Assembly (NCBI GenBank): GCA_023101885.1
Contig: JALPQD010000630.1
Span: 758,068-822,067 of the forward strand
Length of the DNA: 64,000 bases
Source: Typhlomys cinereus
Lineage: Eukaryota; Chordata; Mammalia; Rodentia; Platacanthomyidae
Reading direction: 5' to 3'
The position numbers and the translations under genes were made by a program. Shown one piece after another: positions 34,991 through 48,134 of this stretch (position 1 is the stretch's first letter; every line of letters starts with the position of its first letter). The notes beneath the pieces were generated by a model. The model was not told the DNA's origin. It saw only the letters and a program-made list of their open reading frames with translations, and did no database searches.

Positions 34991-35559
34991 CTTTTTTCTT
35001 TCAAGGTATGTTCGCTGTTAGATCAGCGTGCAGACGTTCTTAAACATAACTGTCAATCTGTTGTAAGTAACATGAGTGATTGTTTTTAAAATTTGTACTT
35101 CTTAAAATCAGCAAGTATGCAAGTTTCTCTTCAAATTGATTTGCTGAGAAAAAGTGTAATTTTAGCTTAATAAAGGAAATCCTATCACTTTGGTATGATT
35201 GTATTTATAATTTGGTCTTTTATTTCACTTATTTGGGCAGTTTTAAATATATAGGCTTTTAATGATTCAGTTCAATTATATGATAAAGTTACCTAAAATA
35301 TGGTAAACCTTATAATTTCTTATTCCTCTCCTGTTAGGCTTCCTAATAGGTTGGAGCTTATACGTGGGGTGTAGGGAAATTGAAAATTGAGTTCACTTAA
35401 TTAGACTGAATAGCAGATTTTCAGATACATTTAACATGAGTTATCTTAAGTAACGTAATTGTACAGGCATATGCTACTATGCTTGGTTATAAATTATGAT
35501 AATGATGAATACTTTATATTAGCGTTTTGTTTTGGAACAGCTTCCTTTAAAGGTAGATT

Positions 35560-35745
35560 AGCTGGATGTGGAGGTAAGCCCCTGTAAGCTCAGTACTTGG
35601 GAGGTAGATACAGGAGGGCCAGGAGTTCAAGGCCATCTTGGATACATGGCCAGTTTGAGATCACCCTGGGCTACAGTCTAGTGAGTTCTAGACCAGCCTG
35701 TACTATATAGAATAGACCTTATCCTGGGGTAAGGGGAAGTACACA
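35560..35745 (+). mobile_element. B1 SINE, forward
   Basis: agctggatgtggaggtaagc, agtacttgggaggtagatac, caccctgggctacagtc, with a partial repeat of the middle section. Confidence 0.82.
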
Positions 35746-36829
35746 TTGAAAACTCAAGTGAAAACAGGTTATGGCAGGTATGAAAGAATAAGGAAATTAT
35801 TTTTTTTCTAAAAGAATTTATTTACCAGCCTCCACTGTGGTAATGTTTCACATGAATTTCTATCATTGTGTGTAATGTTAATTGTGACAAACATGGTGAT
35901 GGTAGTAAGATTTTTGGTCTTTGTCAAAGTAATTGTTTATACTTAAGATATACCATTTGGTAAATAGTGTTTATAACTATAATCAAGCTAATTAACATTT
36001 TTCCTTACACATTTGTGTATGTGTGTGTGTGTATGCACGTGTGTGTGTATGCACGTGTGTGTGTGTGCATGTGCTGGTGTACCCTTCTTTGAAGCTGGAG
36101 GATAGCTGGGAAGGCCTGGGACACTTAGTGAAGCCCTGCTTCAAAAAAAAAAAACATCCTTTACATTACTTTTGTCTATATTGCTGATGAATTGGTAAAA
36201 AACTGTATAATTGGAATCTTAACTTTTATTGAGATATCAGATTAAAGAAACAAATCACTAAACCCACTAACTTTCCCAACAGAATCTAAAGTCTTATTGC
36301 CATGTTTTGTAACTTAGCAATACATTATGAAGAAACTGGTAGTGTAGAATGTAAGGTGTTTTCAGGATACTCCAGCTTAGTATTCTAATGGAAAAATTTT
36401 TTTGATAGATGACTGTAATGTGTTTAAAGAACACTGATATCTTCAACCACTTACAGGAAAGATTTTTTTTTTCTCCACTAAAAATTGGTCATTGGTTTTC
36501 TTTCTTTTCTTTTTTGTTTTAAGACAAGGACTATTACTGAACTCATGGGTTAGCTAGACTGGCTGAAGTCTTCTCTTCCCTAGGATCCTGTCTACATCCT
36601 GAGAGTACCACACCCCAATTTTTTACTCTCATGCTAGAGATCTGAACTCAGGTTCTTCAGCTTGTCCAGCAAGCACTTATCCACTGAACCATCTTCCCAT
36701 CTTCCAATTAAAGCATTTGTAACATTTGATACATGATAATAAGCATACTTAATTCCTTGAAAGTACTTTTTAAACATTTTTATTTTTTGACAGTTTCATA
36801 CATGAACATAAAGTTTGTTTGTTTTTTTT

Positions 36830-37000
36830 AATCTTGTTGAATGTATGTGGTCATGTGTGTGAGTGTGGTCTTTGCATCGTAGTGTCAGAGGAAAACTTTA
36901 TAGAGCTGATTCTTTCCCACCTTTACATGGGTCCTAGGGATGAAACATAAGTTGTCATGAGTGTGCAACAGAGATTTTTACCCCTGAGCTATCTCATAAA
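36830..37000 (-). mobile_element. older tRNA-headed SINE, reverse
   Basis: gtagtgtcagaggaaaact, gggtcctagggatgaaacat, acccctgagctatctcat. Confidence 0.68.
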
Positions 37001-37146
37001 TGTCTGTTACTTTAGAAGGTCAAAAAGAATAAGTCCAAGGTACAAGCAAGTCTATTCAAGAGAAGAGTGCAAACAGGAAATTCATAGGATGAGGTTTCCC
37101 CCCCCTAAACACGGTGTTTTTATAAATTATAAACATGGGGGAGAAG

Positions 37147-37503
37147 TTCATGTCATGGTTTGAAATGTGCCCTCCACAGACTCATGTGTTTGGGAAAGGC
37201 ACGGCATCTTTAGGAGGAGGAGCCTTGAGAGGGAGGAAGGCAGTCACGGGGTGGGCCTTGAAGTGGATTAATCCCACCCTTCTCCAGCAGAGGTCTGCTC
37301 CTGCAGTAGGCAGTAGCAGTCTTATAGCTCTGAGCCTCCTGGAGGGATGTGACCTAGGCCTCCTCCAGCTTCTGTCCCCAGCCGTGCCATGAAAGACAGT
37401 TTTTCCCCTTTGGAATTGAAAGTAAGCTGAATAAATCTCCCTTTCTCCCATGAAGTTACTTGACTTTGGGTGTTTTCTTACAGCAACAGATAATAGTAAC
37501 CAG
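37147..37503 (+). mobile_element. MaLR-like solo LTR, second family (Y), forward
   Basis: Starts tcatggtttgaaatgtgccc with cagactcatgtgtt, has an AATAAA-type signal (gctgaataaatctcc) and ends acagcaacagataatagtaacc. This is the general plan of MLT1/MST-type LTRs. Confidence 0.65.
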
Positions 37504-37665
37504 TACAGTATGCTAGTAAGTTATAGCAATCACTCAATTCCAAAAGCACTGTTCCACGAGTATATAGAAACCTGCAGGTGTTTCTGACTGTATTATGACA
37601 GTCATTCTTAAAAAAAAACAGAACTCTAGATGAGAATTTACATCAGGCCATAAAGATTACAATTG

Positions 37666-37952
37666 CTGGGGCTGGAGATGTGGCTCAGGGGTTAAGTCTC
37701 TGCCTTGCAGGCAGAAGGTCCCCAGTTCGGATCCTAGACCCCACGTTTAGACGCCGGGCGGAAGCTGGGGCGGTCTGTGTTTCTTGTCCTGGTAGGGCGG
37801 AGCCTGTGAATTCCTGGGGCAGAGTAAACGAGGAGGTGGAGGCGTCCATGGTGGTTCCCAGATTCGTCCGTGGTTCTACACACACACATACATACATACG
37901 CACTGGCACACACACATACACACAATTGAATAAATAATAAAAAATTTAAAAA
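37666..37952 (+). mobile_element. two-part SINE, young subfamily (B), forward
   Basis: Full copy with an exact 14-bp duplication aaagattacaattg (37652-37665 and 37953-37966). The gggcggaagctggggcgg region keeps CpGs. In DCAF6 intron 1. Confidence 0.92.
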
Positions 37953-38309
37953 AAAGATTACAATTGTTGTAAACTCTAATTTTTATTCATGCCAGTCCTG
38001 AATAAGATTGTGGGTTCAGTCAAATATTGGGAATTTGAGAGTCATAATAAGACATCTTTTCCTATAAAAAATAGGAAATTGCTCATCTTCATTCCCACAA
38101 CATTTTTATTGTGGGTTGGAGACATGGGTCAGTGGTAAATTACTTGTCTAGTTTGTGGAGGCATGTTTGGCCCCCTAGTACAGCAAATAAGATGGAAAGG
38201 CATATATAGTAAAATACTTTGAAATGCAAAATGTTACAAGAAATGTCCATTAATTATGTACACAGCTAGAATATAAAAGATTAGGTAACAATTTAACTTG
38301 GTTTTTTTT

Positions 38310-38549
38310 TTATTGAATTGTGTGTGTGTGCCTTTTGTGTGTATGTATGTGTATGTGTGTAGATTCACGGGCGAATTCGGGAATCACCATGGACCGCCTC
38401 CACCTCTCCTTGTTTACTCTGCCCCGGGATTCACAGGCTCCACCCTACGAGAACCAGAAACGCAGCCAATCATTCCCCCCCCATACGTGGAGTCTAGGAT
38501 CCGAACTCAGGACCTTCTGCTTAACCCCTGAGCCACTTCTCCAGCCCCC
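38310..38549 (-). mobile_element. two-part SINE, young subfamily (B), reverse, internally shortened
   Basis: Good match, but a block in the head (ctgcaaggcagagg) is missing, leaving ctgcttaacccctgagcc. Confidence 0.85.
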
Positions 38550-38558
38550 CCACTCTGG

Positions 38559-38589
<31 letters not shown>

Positions 38590-39360
38590 ATTTTTATTTA
38601 TTTGAGAGAGGAGAAAAAACGAAAGTGTGTATTTTCATTTCATGGCACATAGGTGAAGGTCAGAAGACAACTTTCAGAAGTTGTTTTCCATCAAACTCAG
38701 GTCGTCATGTTGAATGTTACTTACTGTGGGCCGCCCTGTTTTCTTTGAGATCCTGCTTCCTGTGTAGTCTAGAATAGTCTTGGACTCACATCTTCTTGAC
38801 TCAACTGATGCTGGGGTACAGATATGTATCACTAAGCTTGTTAGATTGGGTTCATTTTGAGATAGTCTCACTTTGTGGCCTGTCTGGTCTGGGACTCTTC
38901 ACAGTCTTCAGCCTTAATCTCCTAAATGCACCATAAAGGGTCTCATTGTTTCACCCAAGCCACACCTGCCATCACTAAGCTTGTGTTCTTTGTGATTGTA
39001 ATCACATATAATTAGCCTCAGAGTTGGGGGTAAGTGAGGTTATTAAATATTTAAAGCAGATTAGGGGTTGAGGATCAGTTCAGTTCCTAGTTAGGCCATG
39101 CTGGGAGGGCTTTGAACCCCCACTGCTGGGGTTATCCGGAAGGAACACATCCTACTAATCCTGAGGAACTGGTTCCGTCCTCCTAGGAGGTAAGGTTACC
39201 AATTTCCTCCAACCTTCTTTATGAAAGGATATGTTAAAGAAACAGCTTGACCATAAGGTCTGCCACAGGGATGGCTGGGCCGTGCCATCATATGAACAGA
39301 CCAATAGGATGTAGGTGACCAAAAGCTCCAGTCAGGTTTGCAAAAACTGCAGCTAACATT

Positions 39361-39470
39361 AGGCCACCTCCATTTCCACCTATTGTTTTCCTGTGGGAGC
39401 TGGGATCCAAAGTCAGGCCTTTGAGCTTGCTAGGTAGAGCTTAATCCCTGAGCCATCTCTTCAGCCCATT
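39361..39470 (-). mobile_element. two-part SINE head, older subfamily (A), reverse, partial
   Basis: cctgtgggagctgggatcc to ccctgagccatctcttcagccc. The second part is missing. Confidence 0.7.
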
Positions 39471-39480
39471 GAAATAATTT

Positions 39481-39715
39481 TTTACACATGCTGTGAGGTG
39501 AGAGCCAGGTTGTATTTCTTTGCCTTTGACTGTGAAATTGATCCAGCACTATTTGTGAAAGAGATGTGTTTTTCCTGTGGTTGAAAATCAATTAAACCAT
39601 TTATGTGGAAGTCAGCTTCTGTGCCACATTTATTGATGGAGGTGTTTGTCTTTGTGCCAGTGCTACATGGTTCATAGTGAGGTTGAAGTCAGCTAGGGCG
39701 TGATAGGGGTGCTAG
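39481..39715 (-). mobile_element. L1 ORF2 fragment, reverse orientation
   Basis: Reverse L1 text recognisable by the order of ccagcactatttgtgaaa, tgtgccagtgctacatgg and gttgaagtcagctagggcg. Decayed, in DCAF6 intron 1. The following 39715-40160 shows no clear repeat or gene. Confidence 0.6.
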
Positions 39716-40159
39716 GCAGGGAGAACAGGAATAAAAAGGGCCATTAGCGGCCAGCTGCATCCTAGGACACATACCTGTGTCCGCTTCCTCAGCCAAATGA
39801 CATGTTTCTAGGCTGTAAGATTCTTTCTGATGCAGAGTGGTCCCTCCCATGCCTGGAGACCCTTTAAGACTTGACTACTAATGTGGTGACATCCCCTGGC
39901 ATAGATGGCTTGGCCAGTGGTGGTAATACCTGTTTGTGTTGGACTTCAGGAGTATCCCTTGCCGTGCAAGGCCAAGACGCTACGATGAGGAGAAATTCCT
40001 ATTTTATCACCTCAAGAGGACAATCTGAAATCAGAAGGTGGAAAGAAACGATACACCTATAGACATAAATACTTGGGAGGAATGATTGTCCATTTATGGG
40101 ATATGTGCTGATGTATACAGAAAGACCCTCCCTCAGTGAAGTTGCGACAGACTCTTTTA

Positions 40160-40178
40160 AAATATTTTATTTATTTAT

Positions 40179-40217
<39 letters not shown>

Positions 40218-40490
40218 AGAGTCAGAGGGCACTGTGTATCCCTGTGGACTGCCAAGGGTGACTTTGGGAATCATCCTGGATTGCTTCTACCTTCTTGCTT
40301 CCCTCTGGGATTTCCCAGCTCCACCCACCAGAGCGGGAGTGCAGGCTGCTACGGTTTTTTTTGGTTTTTTTTTGTTTTGTTTTGTTTTGTTTTTTTGCCT
40401 GGTGTTTTATGTGGGACCTGAGATCCAAACTCAGGACCTTCTTGTGAAGGTCCTGCTTGTGAAGGTCCTCCAGCTCACTTACAGACTCCT
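40160..40490 (-). mobile_element. two-part SINE, older subfamily (A), reverse, with internal T/GTTTT expansion
   Basis: (TG)n tail at 40181-40215. The middle is disrupted by a t/gtttt run at 40352-40397, and the head is replaced by two copies of gcttgtgaaggtcct. Confidence 0.8.
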
Positions 40491-41397
40491 GAAGTTAAGT
40501 TTGCCTGCTTTGAGGTCTAACTCAGGCATGCCTCATTATGCGAAGGTACTCTCCATCTTTCCATCCGGAGCCTCCCAACAGCTGGCAGACACCCATTGCT
40601 GAACCTGCCTGCTTTCTTGACCTCTAATTTATAAAGTGTAATTTTTCTCTTTTTCCCTCTTTTGCCTCCTCCTGGCAGCTGAGATTTCCAACTTGTCTGT
40701 CATCTTGTGTTTTGTTTCCTTTCAAACTCCAGTGTTCATTTTCTTCTTGACACTTTCAAACAAAATTCTTGAAGAGAATAAAAGATTGTTTATTCTGAAC
40801 CAAAGAGGAGTGACCATGGCCTCGGAACACAGATTCAGATTTCCCTGAATGCATGTTCCGATGTAGAAATGGTTACATGGACTTTTATCTTCACTGAACA
40901 AAAGAAAGTCATAAATCAAGGCATTTTCTAAGTGTCTTGATGGAAACATCAGGTAGGTGATTATAGCAAAGCCAGAAAAGTCTTCATCATAGGTCTGAAG
41001 TTATCTGATACCACTCTTAGCTATTAAGTTGCTGTATGTTAGTGTTCTGTTAATACATTCCAGAGCTTTTACCTCTTCATTAAAGGATGTTAGGTCAGGT
41101 GTTGAGATAGTCAGTGATTACTAGATAATTAGTCTCCGGATCTGCAGTGTTTCAACTCTATAAATTTCCAGTTATTTATTCAGCTTTGTAGAGTCTTTAA
41201 CATAGATATGACTTTCTCCTTTTAATTTCATTTCAAACTTCTGAGTCTGTTTTAAAATTGTCTGTTACACTAAGACCCTGGGAAGGGATCCTGTTGTCCC
41301 TGTGACACATGGTACTTTAAACATGGTTCTTTTAAAAATATTGCCCAGGTTATTCTGAGCCCTTTCCATGTCTGTATAAAAATTTAAAACTGTTTAA

Positions 41398-41550
41398 CAC
41401 CTGTTATGGAGATTCACACCTGTAACCCCAGAATTTGGGGTTAAAAGGTGGGAGGATTGTTGCAAGTTTTGAGGACAGCCTGGTCTGTTACACATAGTAA
41501 TTTCTAGGTCAGCCAGGGCTTCATAGTAGCTTGACCCTATTTCAGAACAA
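41398..41550 (+). mobile_element. B1 SINE, forward, worn
   Basis: gagattcacacctgtaacccc, gaggacagcctggtctgtta. Confidence 0.7.
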
Positions 41551-41761
41551 AAATATAGCCACTAAAGAAAGAAGCCAGCTCATCAGTCTCTTAAAACAAA
41601 AACACTTAGGATTTTGTATTGAATCTGCATTATTTTAATGAGATCTTTACAACATTGCTCTTTGAAACTATGATTCTGGTCTGTGTGTTTTGATATTCTT
41701 TAATTCTCTAACAGTGTTCTGTGTTTTGCCATGTCGAGGGATTTGAACCCAGCTACATCCC

Positions 41762-42120
41762 TGTACTAGTTACTATTTTTTGTTGCTGTGAGAGAAGACT
41801 CAAAGTCAAGCAATTTAATGGGAGGAAGAGAGATTCATTCAGTTTACAGTTTCAGAGGGGAGAGACAGTGCTTTCTAGTGGAAACGGCATGTCTGGCTGG
41901 CAGAAGCTGGAGGTGGTCTAGGTCATACCCATCCAGGGGGCTGAGAGCTGCAGGACTACCTGCTGCTAGAGCAGACCTCTCCGGGAAGTAGAGTGGAGCC
42001 TATCCACCTCAAGGCTCATCCCTTGTGCCTGCCTTCCTCCCTCAAGGCGCCACCCCCTAAAGGCGCCGCACCTTCCCAAACATACACATTTCAAACCATG
42101 ACACTCCCCAACCTCAGAAT
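41762..42120 (-). mobile_element. MaLR-like solo LTR, family Y, reverse
   Basis: Reverse relative of the 37.1-kb copy: ctagttactattttttgttgc at the left, cacatttcaaaccatgac at the right. It interrupts an L1 ORF2 fragment. Confidence 0.65.
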
Positions 42121-42537
42121 GGATTCCTTTTTCCTCTGCCCTCTCCCCTCCCCCCTCCGCTTGATTGGTCTTACATTTTGAGGCCTCATTTAAAACTTAC
42201 ACGTGTTTGAATATTTCTTCCCTTTGAGGTGTTTGGCAATTTGTGGGGATAGCTCTGTCACTGAATATTTAGAAGTTTGACCTCATCCTTTTACATAAAT
42301 TTGTTTTGTTCAATTGCCCTGGGTAGGGCTCAGTAGCATGGAAGTGATAAGAATGGATATTCTTACTTCATTACTGATTTTAGACTGAAAAGACGCTTTT
42401 ACTTACTAAGTGTGTTGATTGTATAGGTGTATTTTATTTTTTCCTGGTTGCCCTTCATAAGATCGAGAAAGTTCCTTTCTGCTGGATTACTGAGAGATTT
42501 ATCATGACTATTGACTTTTGTCAAAATTTCTATTTTG

Positions 42538-42765
42538 AGGGGCTGGAGAGATGGCTCAGGGGTTAAGCCTCTGCCTTAAAAGCATAAGAACCTGAGTTCA
42601 GATCCCAGATTCTGTGTGAGACGTGCACTTCCAGCCCTGGAAGAGGGAACCTGGAAAACTCTAGAGCAGAACAGACAAAGCAAAAAGAAGTAGAACTATC
42701 CAAGATGACTCCTGAAGTCGCCCTTGGGCCTTCACAGGCACATACAATACCTTTTACACACCTTT
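42538..42765 (+). mobile_element. two-part SINE, older subfamily (A), forward
   Basis: ggggctggagagatggctcagg onward, inserted in a reverse L1. Confidence 0.85.
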
Positions 42766-42882
42766 TTTAACTATGTCATTGAAAAGTTTTTCTGATTTTT
42801 CTTTCACTGATTCTGTTAGTGAGTATAGTGGAGTAAGTAGAGAGTTAAGTATGTGGATTAAAAAAAAATTAGAAGCTTTTTG

Positions 42883-43000
42883 GTGATACCACCAACTAGG
42901 TATGCTTGTACTGCCAAAACTCAGGAGGCAAGGCATGGGGCTTTCAAGTTCAAGGACAGCCTGGGAGACCCAATGAGACCCTGTTTCAAAGCAGGGAAGA
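42883..43000 (+). mobile_element. B1 SINE, forward, worn
   Basis: aaaactcaggaggcaaggca, aaggacagcctgggagacc. A further SINE-like stretch with an (AC)n tail (43245-43288) follows. Confidence 0.6.
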
Positions 43001-43249
43001 TGGCTGGACAGGAGCAGCTCTTGCTGTGCCAGCCCGTGGATTTGAGTTCATCTCCCAGAAGCCATGTAAGCCAGAGGTAGCAGACATCGTTATCCCAGCG
43101 CCCCTGTAGAGAGCTGGGAGGCAGACACAGGAGGGTCTTCTCAAGCTTGCCTGGAATGCATGGTGGCAGACTTGAGACTGTCTCAATCGAGGTGGAAGAA
43201 AAAAACCTAAGGTCTCCTGACCTGCATGTGTATAACATGAACACACACC

Positions 43250-43290
<41 letters not shown>

Positions 43291-44354
43291 CCCTACCTTT
43301 AAAAAGAAAGAAAAGGAAAAAATCACTGGGTCTGAGTCGAGTGCTTGAGGTGTTCAAATGGGAAAGATGGGGGCGCACAACCGGTCCCAAAGGGCAAGGG
43401 GGAGGATAGGGTTTATTGCTATGAACAGGCCAAATCCCTCTCACAATAAATTGCAAGTTAATACGAATGTAGCCATTAAAAATGAGCAGTAATTAAATAT
43501 TTCTTATCATTGATGGGTGCCTACTATGTATTACAGAGTCACTGCAGGTGACAAGATAAAATGGATCAGCAAAATCGAGTGAATAAATTGCAGTGTACTT
43601 TGTGCAAGGCACTGGGGTAGGACTTGGATAACAAGGTTACAGTCAGTTAACATAAAGTAGGCATGGCAAGAGGATCTTGGGGTACCTCAGTGGTAAGTTC
43701 ACTCATAGCAAAAGTTGGGAGAGACTTTGCCACACTTTTTTATTTCTGTACATCTTGTGAGTAGAGACCCTGAGCTGGTTCTGGATGAGCATTCCAGTGA
43801 GTTAACACAGTGGAAGATGCAGCATCATTTGTCAGAATAACAAAGATATATCTCAGTTTCATTCAGCGATCAGACATGTTTTCTTGATAAAAGATTGACT
43901 ACGCTCACCTCAGTTCCTCAACGGTGACTCACACCCATTCATTACTTACCCAGCATCCACTTGGGCCTCCTTGAGCTGCCACATGGGCTCCTGAGACATT
44001 GCCTGCTTCCAGGAGAAGTCTTGTGTCTTCAGCCAGCATTCCAGAAAAGGCGGGCTGGGGTAGAGTGCTTCTCTGGGGCAGTGTGCGTATTTTGACTGTG
44101 GTAGACTAATTGGTTACCTTATAACTAAGCAGTTTTTAATAATATTCAAATAGGAGTTTATTTTTATTTTAATTTAGTTCTTTAACCCTGCAGTTCTTTA
44201 TGGTGACTGTTGTTTCTACAAGCACACTTTCTGGGTCAACACCAGCAGTTTATGTCCAGAATCACAGACAGAAATGTTATTTAAGAACTGTTTATTTTAA
44301 TGGTGTTATGTGGTGCATGTTTTTTTTAATTAAAAATTTTTTTAAAAAAAATTT

Positions 44355-44627
44355 TTGCCTGTCTGTGTGTGTATGTGTATATGTACATGTTGATCACAGG
44401 GCACTGTGTGTGCTTGTGGAGGCCCAAGAGTGACTTCAGGAATCATCCTGGATTGCTTCTGCCTCCTTTTTGCTTCGCTCTAGGACTCCCCAGGCTCCAC
44501 CTTCCAAAGCTGGAAGTGCCAGCTACTGCCATTTCTGCCTGGCAGGTTTTATGTGGGACCTGGGATCAGGACATTCTGCTTGTGAGGTAGGTCCCCCCCC
44601 CCCCCCCGAGCCATCTCTCCAGCCTGT
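44355..44627 (-). mobile_element. two-part SINE, older subfamily (A), reverse, with C tract
   Basis: The usual gtcttaacccct of the head is replaced by a run of 15 C at 44593-44607, followed by gagccatctctccagcc. Confidence 0.85.
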
Positions 44628-45629
44628 GCTGCATTTTTTTAGGTAGAGATTTCATATGGGAGAGCTCACTTTAGTTTCTACTTTCTTATGTTCCATCATC
44701 ATTTTCTCTAGACCAGAGTGGCTAGACAGGCTTTCAAACAGATTTAAAAATGTTTCTAATGTTTTAAAATTTAGCAATTCTAATTTCTATCATTGTTAAT
44801 CAAACACTTAACTAATTTTTAATTCAACTAGATCATCAAACCTGCCTTTGGCTAAAACGGAAATGATTTTAAAAATTACTTTTTTCTATTTCTTTTTAAA
44901 ACTGAAAATAAGATTCTAAAAGCACATTACAGACTGACTATATAACCCAGTAGTACAGCTCTTGCATGGCAACCATGAGGTCCTGGATTCAAACCTAGTG
45001 CTTATAAAAAAATAATAAAGAAGAAAAATATAGCAGTGTGGTTTGTGCAAACACCAAATTTCTGTAAATTTAAAAATCACAGGATTCCTCCCCAAAATAT
45101 ACCTTATAATTAGCTTTCTAAACCTGTGAATTTATCTAACCATCATACGAGTTATAAATTAGAAGGAGGTAAAGCAAATTGACTTCAAGAGGATCTTTAT
45201 CTTTGAATGGAAAGAAAGCGCAATAGAGAAACAAGGCCTTTGAGAGTGTAAGAGCATAGTCTAATTTTGATAGAGAGCTCGTCAATCTGATTATTCAGTT
45301 CATTATGGCTCATTGTTGAAAACTCAGCTTCCCTTCATTACAGCTTCAGAATAAACATGCTTTGTGCTCTATCTTTAGTAGAGATGATTCGTTCTTAGAG
45401 CCACTTTTCAAAGAAGGAGCTTAACCTATTTTTGCAATATTTTAGCAATTTTGTTCTTGATGGACATTTAGGTCAGTTTTATTTTTGCTTTTATGTTTTC
45501 GTTTAAAAATAATATATCTTGTCTCCGCTTGCCACCCTGCTTAAAATTGAAAAGCTTACCTCACCATCAGTCTGCTCTCTTAGCTTCTTGCACTAATTGA
45601 TATACCTACATACTGATTTCATGACAGGA

Positions 45630-46050
45630 TTTATAATTTATTGCCTTCATTCTCCCACAAGGGGAGATCTTTTTTTTTGTTTGTTTTATCACTGTAGTCC
45701 TAACTTCTAGAACATTGCCTAGAATGAGGAGTGCTAAATATATGTTGAATAAATGGATGAGCGTTTCTCTGTGGTTTAGATACCCTTTCTGTCTTTGGGT
45801 TTTTACTTACTGTATTTTAACCGACTTCAAGTTGTGGATTTGGGGGCAAGCTACTGAGTCATCAGGCAGGCCCTGCCCTTAGTCATTTACTCTTTGCAAT
45901 TACCAAGGAGGTAGGTGTGCTAACAAGATAATTTAAGGGTTCAGAAAAATGTTAATTTGTCTAGCATTCTTCCGTTAACAAAAGGTGGAATTGAGATTAG
46001 CGCTTCTGTGTACCCTACTCTGCCAGAATCTGGGCTCAGAACTTGTATAC
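45630..46050. mobile_element. ancient L2/MIR fragments just before DCAF6 exon 2
   Basis: 45630-45765 has an L2-type end (agaacattgcctagaatgag, atatgttgaataaatgga). 45895-46050 has a worn MIR (attaccaaggaggtaggtg, aaaaggtggaattgaga). Confidence 0.6.
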
Positions 46051-46104
46051 TTTCCACCAATATGTTGTATGATTTATTTAGTTCTGTTTTTTTTTTTTAA
46101 ACAG

Positions 46105-46166
46105 GGAGAAGAGAATTTATCCAAAGATTAAAACTTGAAGCAACTCTAAATGTGCATGATGGCTGT
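46105..46166 (+). CDS. DCAF6: DCAF6 coding exon 2 (residues 33-53)
   Basis: A 62-nt exon encoding RREFIQRLKLEATLNVHDGC. A polypyrimidine tract and TTTAAACAG precede 46105, and the donor GTAAGT begins at 46167. Its first two bases complete Gly33, and it ends in phase 0. The final residues HDGC open the first WD40 repeat, which is continued by exon 3. It follows a 12.6-kb first intron. Confidence 0.96.
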
Positions 46167-46274
46167 GTAAGTAATGGTTAATTATGAACTATGAATGACT
46201 TTAATAATGTCTTTAGATAGAAAGGCTTGTAACTTAAAAATGGGAAAATAAAGTTTTGTATTAAAACATCCAAA

Positions 46275-46430
46275 TAGCCAGGGATAATGGACCAGGCTAT
46301 ACTATACCCTCAGTCCTTGGGAGACTAGGCTGGATGATCAGGAGATCACAGTTATCCTTGGCTTCATAGCAAGTTTGAAGGGCAGCTGAGCTACATCTTA
46401 CAACAGCACTAAGAAAGCAAGCCAAAGCGA
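46275..46430 (+). mobile_element. B1 SINE, forward, worn
   Basis: agccagggataatggacc, ccttgggagactaggctgg; 110 bp after DCAF6 exon 2. Confidence 0.65.
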
Positions 46431-48134
46431 ACCATGAAAGTGCATTTAACTTAAGAAAATATGCATCTCATATTTTATTTGTAAGACTTCCGTCTCATTC
46501 GTGCTACTAAAACTACTTTCGCGAAGGTTGTTGTCACCGTTATATTTGTAGAGCCAGTGACTGCTTCTTAGAAACTTTAGCCATCATTTACATGTATCCT
46601 AATTTTTGAAATTTTTTCCTGCTAATGCCACATTCTCTTGGTTGCCTCCTGTCTCGTGGACTTACTGCATCTTCTATCTTAGCTGACTGGTCCAAATTTT
46701 GATTTTCAAATGCTGGGTGGGCTGTCTTGTCCCCCTTCACCCTCTCTTCTTTCTAGTGCAATGACTTTATCAGTCTTCTGGCTAAAACAGGTAGAATTTC
46801 TACCTCTTCCCAGAATACCACATTCACACACTCAGTTCTGCTTAACTTTCAGGTGCATGTTTAATAGACACCACAAATTTAGCAAGCCTAAACTGCCCTT
46901 TATAAGACTAAAAAGAAAGGTTATTTTCTTAATGTAATCAAAATGTCAGTCCATGATTTAACAAGATCGATAGTATAGTTTTGGTATGTTCTTAATTACA
47001 TTTTTCTTCTTTAAAAATGTGTTTTTTGTGTAGTTTATGATTGTTAAAGGTGATCCAAGCCCACTCCATATTTTAATGGTTGTGCATCTTAAGGCTCTTC
47101 ATGTGGACTAACTCTTTCCCCTTTATACTCTACCAGTGACTTCTTTCAGAAACCTGATTGGTTTTCCTCAGAATGTGCCACATACTAGATGTGTTAGCTT
47201 TCTTGTACTGTCATTAAGTTGCTGTTTGAGGTTTGAATATGATTTCAGTTCAGTTTCATTGTCATGAATGCTTAAAACTCATACTATGTTTCATGTCTTA
47301 CTGACAGGATATGCAGATTTCCCTTCAGATTTGACTTCTTTTGAAATACTTTATTTCTTCTGTATTTAAACTGAGACATTTCAAGCTGTTTTTGATCTTT
47401 CTTTTACTCTACACTTCCACATTCAGTTTATACACAGATAAATTGGATCTCTAGAAGTTACCTGGAATCCATCCTCTGTCTGTAGTACCTAAGTTAAGCC
47501 CCACACCACCCTGTGCTGGGTACCAAACCCAGGGTCTCATTTGTGCATGCTAGGCATGCTCCACCACGGAGTTGCACCCCTATCCCTAACCAGGACTACT
47601 ACAGTAGCTTCTTATTTTGTCTCCTTTTCTTAATGTGTATTTTCCTGTAAAATGTCCAACATGTAAACACTGCATAATACATGCAAATCAGGTTTGGATC
47701 TGCTTTCATTTTGTTTTCCCTCTTTTCCCCTGTATGTTTACAATACGGCCTGAGTTTGCTAGGCTGGTTTTTGTTTCTCCTGAGAGTCAAGTGCCCAAGT
47801 AAGAACTGGCAAGCAAGTACTTCAAATCAAAGTATATTGATATATAGAACCATTGAGGTATTATCCTTGTTAGATTGGTGTATATACCTTGTTTCATTTT
47901 AGAGGATGTCTAAGCATTATAGTTTTGTTATTTGTTGGAGACATCGTAGCTGGGTTGGTCTGAAAATTGCTGATATCCTAGACTGACCTTGAACTCTACA
48001 TCCCGTATCCTTAACCTCCCAAGTGCCAATATTATAGCGTATATATTTGACTTCAAGCCGGCTTTTCTTTCAGAAATTGAATTTTTTCTTTTGGTTTCAA
48101 AATAAGCAAGCTTAAAATGCAACAGGTGATTATC

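Larger units (their letters stand above)
41595..42870 (-). mobile_element. reverse L1 ORF2 fragment carrying two nested insertions
   Basis: L1 pieces at about 41595-41760, 42190-42537 and 42766-42870 read in order as one reverse ORF2 segment (gtgtgttttgatattctttaattc, ggtgtattttattttttcc, tgacttttgtcaaaatttc and similar). They are separated by a reverse MaLR-like LTR (41762-42120) and a forward two-part SINE (42538-42765). Confidence 0.65.
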
